Source of the DNA: VAZQ01 sp963785745
GTDB taxonomy: Bacteria > Pseudomonadota > Alphaproteobacteria > Rhizobiales > Xanthobacteraceae
Length of the DNA stretch: 64,000 nucleotides
Direction: 5' to 3'
Assembly (NCBI GenBank): GCA_963785745.1
Contig: CAWAWR010000023.1
Coordinates: 1 to 64,000 of the forward strand
Shown: positions 60,851-64,000 of the stretch, in pieces
How the letters are laid out: the number at the start of each line of letters is the position of its first letter
Numbering within the stretch: position 1 is the first letter of the stretch
Notes under the pieces: model-generated
Database searches by the model: none
Told to the model about the DNA's origin: nothing
Seen by the model: only the letters and a program-made list of their open reading frames with translations
Position numbers and translations under genes: made by a program

Positions 60851-63085
60851 ATGACCACATTTGATCCGCCCCTATCGCAGCCTGCGTCGCCGGCCAGCGT
60901 TTATCTGCGGTTGGCGCCCGCGCTGTTCGCGATCACCCTGTTCCTGTCGGCGCTGCTGCTGTTCGCCGTTCAGCCAATGTTTACCAAGATGGTGCTGCCG
61001 CGGCTCGGCGGCGCTCCCACCGTCTGGTCCGTGGCGATGGTGTTTTTTCAGGCGGCGCTGCTCGTGGGCTACCTTTATGCCCATCTGCTGATTCGCTTCC
61101 TGCCCCTTGGTGCCGGTGCACTGGTGCATCTGGCGGTTCTGGCGGCGGCCGCCATGACGCTGCCGATCAGCATTGCGCTCGGGTTCGACGCGCCACCGAC
61201 AACCGACATTGCGATCTGGCTCATCGGATTGTTCGCCGTCTCGATCGGTCTGCCGTTTGCAGTGCTGTCCGCCAGTGCGCCCTTGTTGCAAGGCTGGTTC
61301 GCGGCCAGCGGTCATCCGCAAGCCGGCAATCCCTACGTTCTCTACGCCGCCTCGAACCTCGGCTCGTTTGCCGCCCTGATCGCCTATCCGATCGTGTTCG
61401 AGCCGTTGTTTACGTTGAACCGCCAGACGCAGATGTGGTCCGGCGGTTTTGCCGTCCTTGCGATGCTGGTGGCGATATCGGCGCTCTTCATCGCCGGCCG
61501 GCCGAGTCTCACGACGGCGGCGGCGCCTGCCGCGCCTGTATCGACGCGGGATAGGCTGGCCTGGGTCGCACTGGCCGCGATTCCGGCCGGCCTCGTCATC
61601 GCGGTCACGTCCTTCATGACCACCGACGTTGCAGCGGCGCCGTTCCTGTGGGTGCTGCCGCTCGCGCTCTATCTGTTGACGTTCGTGGGTGTGTTCCGCA
61701 ACCGCCCGTGGATTTCGCACCAGACCATCGTGATGGCCGTCCCGTTCGTCGTGGCGCCCCTGGCAGTCGGCCTGCTCGGAACCGCTCAGATCGCCTGGGC
61801 CTGGATGATCGCGCTGAACTTGATCGCGTTCTTCGTGCTCGCAATGTTGTGCCATGGCGAGGTGTATCGCCGTCGGCCGGCTCCCGCACGCCTCACCGAG
61901 TTCTACCTGTTCGTGTCGCTGGGAGGCGTCGTCGGCGGGATATTCGCCGCGCTGATCGCGCCGCACATCTTTTCGCGCATCCTCGAGTATCCGATTCTGA
62001 TCGTGGCCGCGCTCCTCGTTCTGCCGGGCGCCTGGCCGGGTGGGATGCGGCGTCTTTTGATCGAAGCGGGGCCGGCTCTCCTGGTCGCCGCCGTCGTGGT
62101 CGGTGCCACGTATGCTTTCGACGTGAAACTGCCGGAGTCGGCCGTGCTGCCACTTCGGATCGTGCTCGTTTCCCTGGTCGCCGTGATGTTGCTGCAGCGC
62201 CGGCGGCCGGCGCGCTTTGCCTCGCTGGTCGTTCTCGCATTCGTCCTGTCCGGCTTGTGGCAACCCGGTCTCTCCAACGTCGAAACCGCGCGCAGCTTCT
62301 TCGGCGTTCATCGGGTGGCTGAAACAGCCGATGGACGCCATCGCATGCTCATTCACGGCACGACGCTCCACGGTGCGCAGCAGCTCGACGGCCAATCGCC
62401 GCCGGAGCCGCTGACTTACTTTTATTTCGGCGGCGCGATCGCGCAGACTGTCGATGCCGCGCGGAACGCCCGGGGAGGGCTCGGCCGGGTTGCCGTCGTC
62501 GGCCTCGGCAGCGGCAGCCTTGCCTGTCACCGGCGTAGCGGCGAGGCATGGACGTTCTACGAGATCGATCCCGAAGTTGTGCGGCTCGCGAAGCGCTACT
62601 TCAGCTTCCTGTCAGCCTGCGCGCCGGAATCCAGCATCGTTCTAGGCGACGCGCGGCTGACCCTCGCCGCCGCGCAGCAGCGCTACGACATGATTGTGAT
62701 CGACGCATTCTCGTCCGACGCCATCCCGGTCCATTTGATGACGCGTGAGGCCGTTGCGGGATATCTGTCGCGCCTTTCGGACAACGGCGTGCTGGTCATG
62801 CACATTTCCAACCGGCACATGGAGTTGGGCCGCGTCGTCGCCGCCATCGGTGCGGCCCATGGACTGGTCACCTATCTCAACGAGGAAGACCGTCCGGCCG
62901 TATCCCCGCCAGACTACAAGCTGCAGGCCTACGTCACGGCGCTTGCACGCAACCCTGCGCATCTTGGCGATCTGCCGCAGCGACGCGGCTGGAAAGAGAT
63001 CAAGCCGGATCCCTCCGTGTCGGCATGGACCGACGACTATTCGAATATCGTCGCCGCGATCATTCGAAAAAAGTTCGGACACTGA
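60851..63085 (+). CDS. Fused membrane / spermidine synthase-like protein
   Basis: A 744-residue two-part protein. The first about 460 residues form some 12-14 membrane helices (FAITLFLSALLLFAVQPMFT; SVAMVFFQAALLVGYLYAHL), an MFS-like region; the C-terminal 230 residues are a spermidine-synthase-type Rossmann methyltransferase fold with VVGLGSGSLACH, FYEIDPEVVRLAKRYF, and the DxxS-like YDMIVIDAFSSDAIPVHLMT. In this fused family the polyamine-synthase residues are only partly kept, so the activity may differ. No speD or polyamine genes are nearby. It stands alone, convergent with pncC/cinA. Confidence 0.9.
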   Translation: MTTFDPPLSQPASPASVYLRLAPALFAITLFLSALLLFAVQPMFTKMVLPRLGGAPTVWSVAMVFFQAALLVGYLYAHLLIRFLPLGAGALVHLAVLAAAAMTLPISIALGFDAPPTTDIAIWLIGLFAVSIGLPFAVLSASAPLLQGWFAASGHPQAGNPYVLYAASNLGSFAALIAYPIVFEPLFTLNRQTQMWSGGFAVLAMLVAISALFIAGRPSLTTAAAPAAPVSTRDRLAWVALAAIPAGLVIAVTSFMTTDVAAAPFLWVLPLALYLLTFVGVFRNRPWISHQTIVMAVPFVVAPLAVGLLGTAQIAWAWMIALNLIAFFVLAMLCHGEVYRRRPAPARLTEFYLFVSLGGVVGGIFAALIAPHIFSRILEYPILIVAALLVLPGAWPGGMRRLLIEAGPALLVAAVVVGATYAFDVKLPESAVLPLRIVLVSLVAVMLLQRRRPARFASLVVLAFVLSGLWQPGLSNVETARSFFGVHRVAETADGRHRMLIHGTTLHGAQQLDGQSPPEPLTYFYFGGAIAQTVDAARNARGGLGRVAVVGLGSGSLACHRRSGEAWTFYEIDPEVVRLAKRYFSFLSACAPESSIVLGDARLTLAAAQQRYDMIVIDAFSSDAIPVHLMTREAVAGYLSRLSDNGVLVMHISNRHMELGRVVAAIGAAHGLVTYLNEEDRPAVSPPDYKLQAYVTALARNPAHLGDLPQRRGWKEIKPDPSVSAWTDDYSNIVAAIIRKKFGH

Positions 63086-63095
63086 CCAACCGCCG

Positions 63096-63587
63096 CTATT
63101 GCGCTTCGGCGAGCACGCGAAGCATGTCGAGCGCTTCGACCACCGACGCGTGGCGCACTTGTGACCGGCCGATCTCGCCGAAACGCTTCTCGCGATGGAC
63201 GAGGCTGCCTCGCTTGGAGGCGGCGGCAAAATGGACGAGCCCGACGGGCTTCCCGGGCGTGGCACCACCGGGACCGGCAATTCCCGTGACGGACACCGCG
63301 AGCTCGGCCATTGAATTCGCGAGGGCGCCGGTCGCCATCGCCTCGGCGGTCTCGCGGCTGACTTCTCCGAATTGACCGAGCACGGCCGCGGGAACGTCCA
63401 GCATGGTCTGCTTCGCCGCGTTGCTGTAGGTCACAAAGCCGCGTTCCACCACGTCGGACGATCCCGGGATCTCCGTCAATGTCGCGGCAATGAGGCCGCC
63501 GGTGCAGGACTCCGCGGTCGCGATCCGGAGCTTCTTGCGGCGGCAAAGCTCGAGCAGGGCGGTGGCTTGCTCGATGAGCGTCGCCAT
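63096..63587 (-). CDS. pncC: CinA C-terminal domain protein, nicotinamide-nucleotide amidase
   Basis: A 163-residue stand-alone CinA C-terminal domain that deamidates nicotinamide mononucleotide in the NAD salvage route. Conserved blocks are LRIATAESCTGGLIAATLTE with the nucleophile serine, GFVTYSNAAKQTMLDVP, VSRETAEAMATGAL, VSVTGIAGPGGATPGKPVGL, and a final arginine-rich helix. The ATG overlaps the stop of ispDF (ATGA), so both are in one transcript, an arrangement common in the order. Confidence 0.94.
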   Translation of the reverse strand: MATLIEQATALLELCRRKKLRIATAESCTGGLIAATLTEIPGSSDVVERGFVTYSNAAKQTMLDVPAAVLGQFGEVSRETAEAMATGALANSMAELAVSVTGIAGPGGATPGKPVGLVHFAAASKRGSLVHREKRFGEIGRSQVRHASVVEALDMLRVLAEAQ

Positions 63588-64000
63588 CAGTCCCTCCAGG
63601 GCAACCGCACCGTGGCGGTCGCGAAAGCAACGATGCCTTCGCCGCGGCCCGTGAATCCCATCTTCTCGCTGGTGGTGGCCTTGATCGCCACGCGTTCCTG
63701 CGACACGCCGGCAATCTCGGCGATCCGCGCCCGCATGGCGTCGCGATGCGGCCCGACGCGCGGCGCTTCGCACACCACCGTAATATCGAGATGCGCGATC
63801 AGCCCGCCGCGGGCGCGCACGCGATCGACCGCGAACGCAAGGAAGCGATCGGAGGAGGCGCCCTTCCATTGCGGATCGCTGGGCGGAAAGTGCACGCCGA
63901 TGTCGCCGTCGGAAATCGCGCCGAGGATTGCGTCCACGAGGCTGTGCAGCACCACGTCGGCGTCCGAATGCCCGGTGACCCCGTGGCTATGCGGAATTTT
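63587..64000 (-). CDS. ispDF: Bifunctional IspD/IspF, 3' part of gene (cut by window end)
   Basis: Only the C-terminal IspF domain (2-C-methyl-D-erythritol 2,4-cyclodiphosphate synthase) is visible. At the window edge it reads HSHGVTGHSDADV, with the GHSDADV motif and the following histidine, then GVHFPPSDPQWKGASSDRFL, KATTSEKMGFTGRGEGI and the end ATATVRLPWRD. In alphaproteobacteria this domain is usually fused to IspD, which would lie past position 64000; the fusion is inferred, not seen. Its stop overlaps the pncC start. Confidence 0.9.
   Translation of the reverse strand, partial: KIPHSHGVTGHSDADVVLHSLVDAILGAISDGDIGVHFPPSDPQWKGASSDRFLAFAVDRVRARGGLIAHLDITVVCEAPRVGPHRDAMRARIAEIAGVSQERVAIKATTSEKMGFTGRGEGIVAFATATVRLPWRD

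Noticed and set aside
60872..62530. A 552-codon antisense frame in the membrane/spermidine-synthase-like gene
   Set aside because: Polar low-complexity sequence opposite membrane helices; no features of its own.

Overview
This 64 kb window is high-GC DNA from an alphaproteobacterium, most likely of the order Hyphomicrobiales (Rhizobiales), near the Bradyrhizobium / Rhodopseudomonas / Pseudolabrys group. This is inferred from three things: the core gene order (tpiA ... secG-pyrG ... kdsA ... thiO-thiS-thiG-thiE ... queF ... eno ... ftsB-like, pdhA-pdhB-pdhC, lpdA, lipA, ratA-like, pncC/cinA, ispDF); many Bug/TctC-type periplasmic solute-binding proteins; and short palindromic intergenic repeats of a kind I associate with this order. 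I found no tRNA, rRNA, CRISPR array, insertion sequence or prophage.

Layout. (1) 1-2.7 kb, plus strand: formate dehydrogenase cytochrome b subunit, a RatA/COQ10-like START protein and a Bug receptor. (2) 2.8-11.2 kb, minus strand: a small repeat-rich secreted protein, an unusual soluble chemoreceptor (MCP signalling domain, PilZ, Cache-like C-terminus) and a probable catabolic operon (Gfo/Idh oxidoreductase, Bug receptor, polysaccharide-deacetylase-like hydrolase, exported amidohydrolase, gamma-glutamyltransferase-like protein). (3) 11.2-18 kb: mixed accessory genes (GAF protein, SGNH hydrolase, OpgC-like acyltransferase, methyltransferase, cupin, VOC dioxygenase-like protein, K+ channel) with several repeats and a cupin gene relic. 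(4) 18.3-25 kb: trpE, a frameshifted ppiD, tpiA and an exported amidohydrolase. (5) 25-34 kb: a cysteine synthase-glutaredoxin fusion with an aminotransferase, a winged-helix/TPR regulator divergent from an SDR and an MBL hydrolase, another deacetylase and an Ig-like protein. (6) 33.8-47.1 kb: core genes secG, pyrG, a two-subunit molybdenum hydroxylase, kdsA, an MFS transporter, the TPP-riboswitch-controlled thiamine operon, queF, a frameshifted PH-domain gene and eno. (7) 47-64 kb: a 2OG-oxygenase-like gene, the septum-initiator gene, the pyruvate dehydrogenase/lipoate region interleaved with small unknown genes, a Bug receptor and an FAD monooxygenase, then ratA, a fused membrane/spermidine-synthase-like protein, pncC/cinA and the 3' end of ispDF.

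How the genes fit together. The thiamine operon supplies TPP, the cofactor of PDH E1 (pdhA/pdhB). LipA makes the lipoyl groups carried by PdhB and PdhC, and LpdA re-oxidises them. The Bug receptors, exported amidohydrolases, deacetylases, cupin and VOC genes suggest a scavenger of organic acids or aromatics.

Points to check first. Three genes (ppiD, the PH-domain gene, pdhC), and perhaps a fourth (the repeat-rich secreted protein), are broken by what looks like one extra base each; this could be assembly error or real decay. A composite element of two different hairpins (76 bp and 78 bp) occurs twice, upstream of trpE and of pyrG, with a fragment after kdsA.
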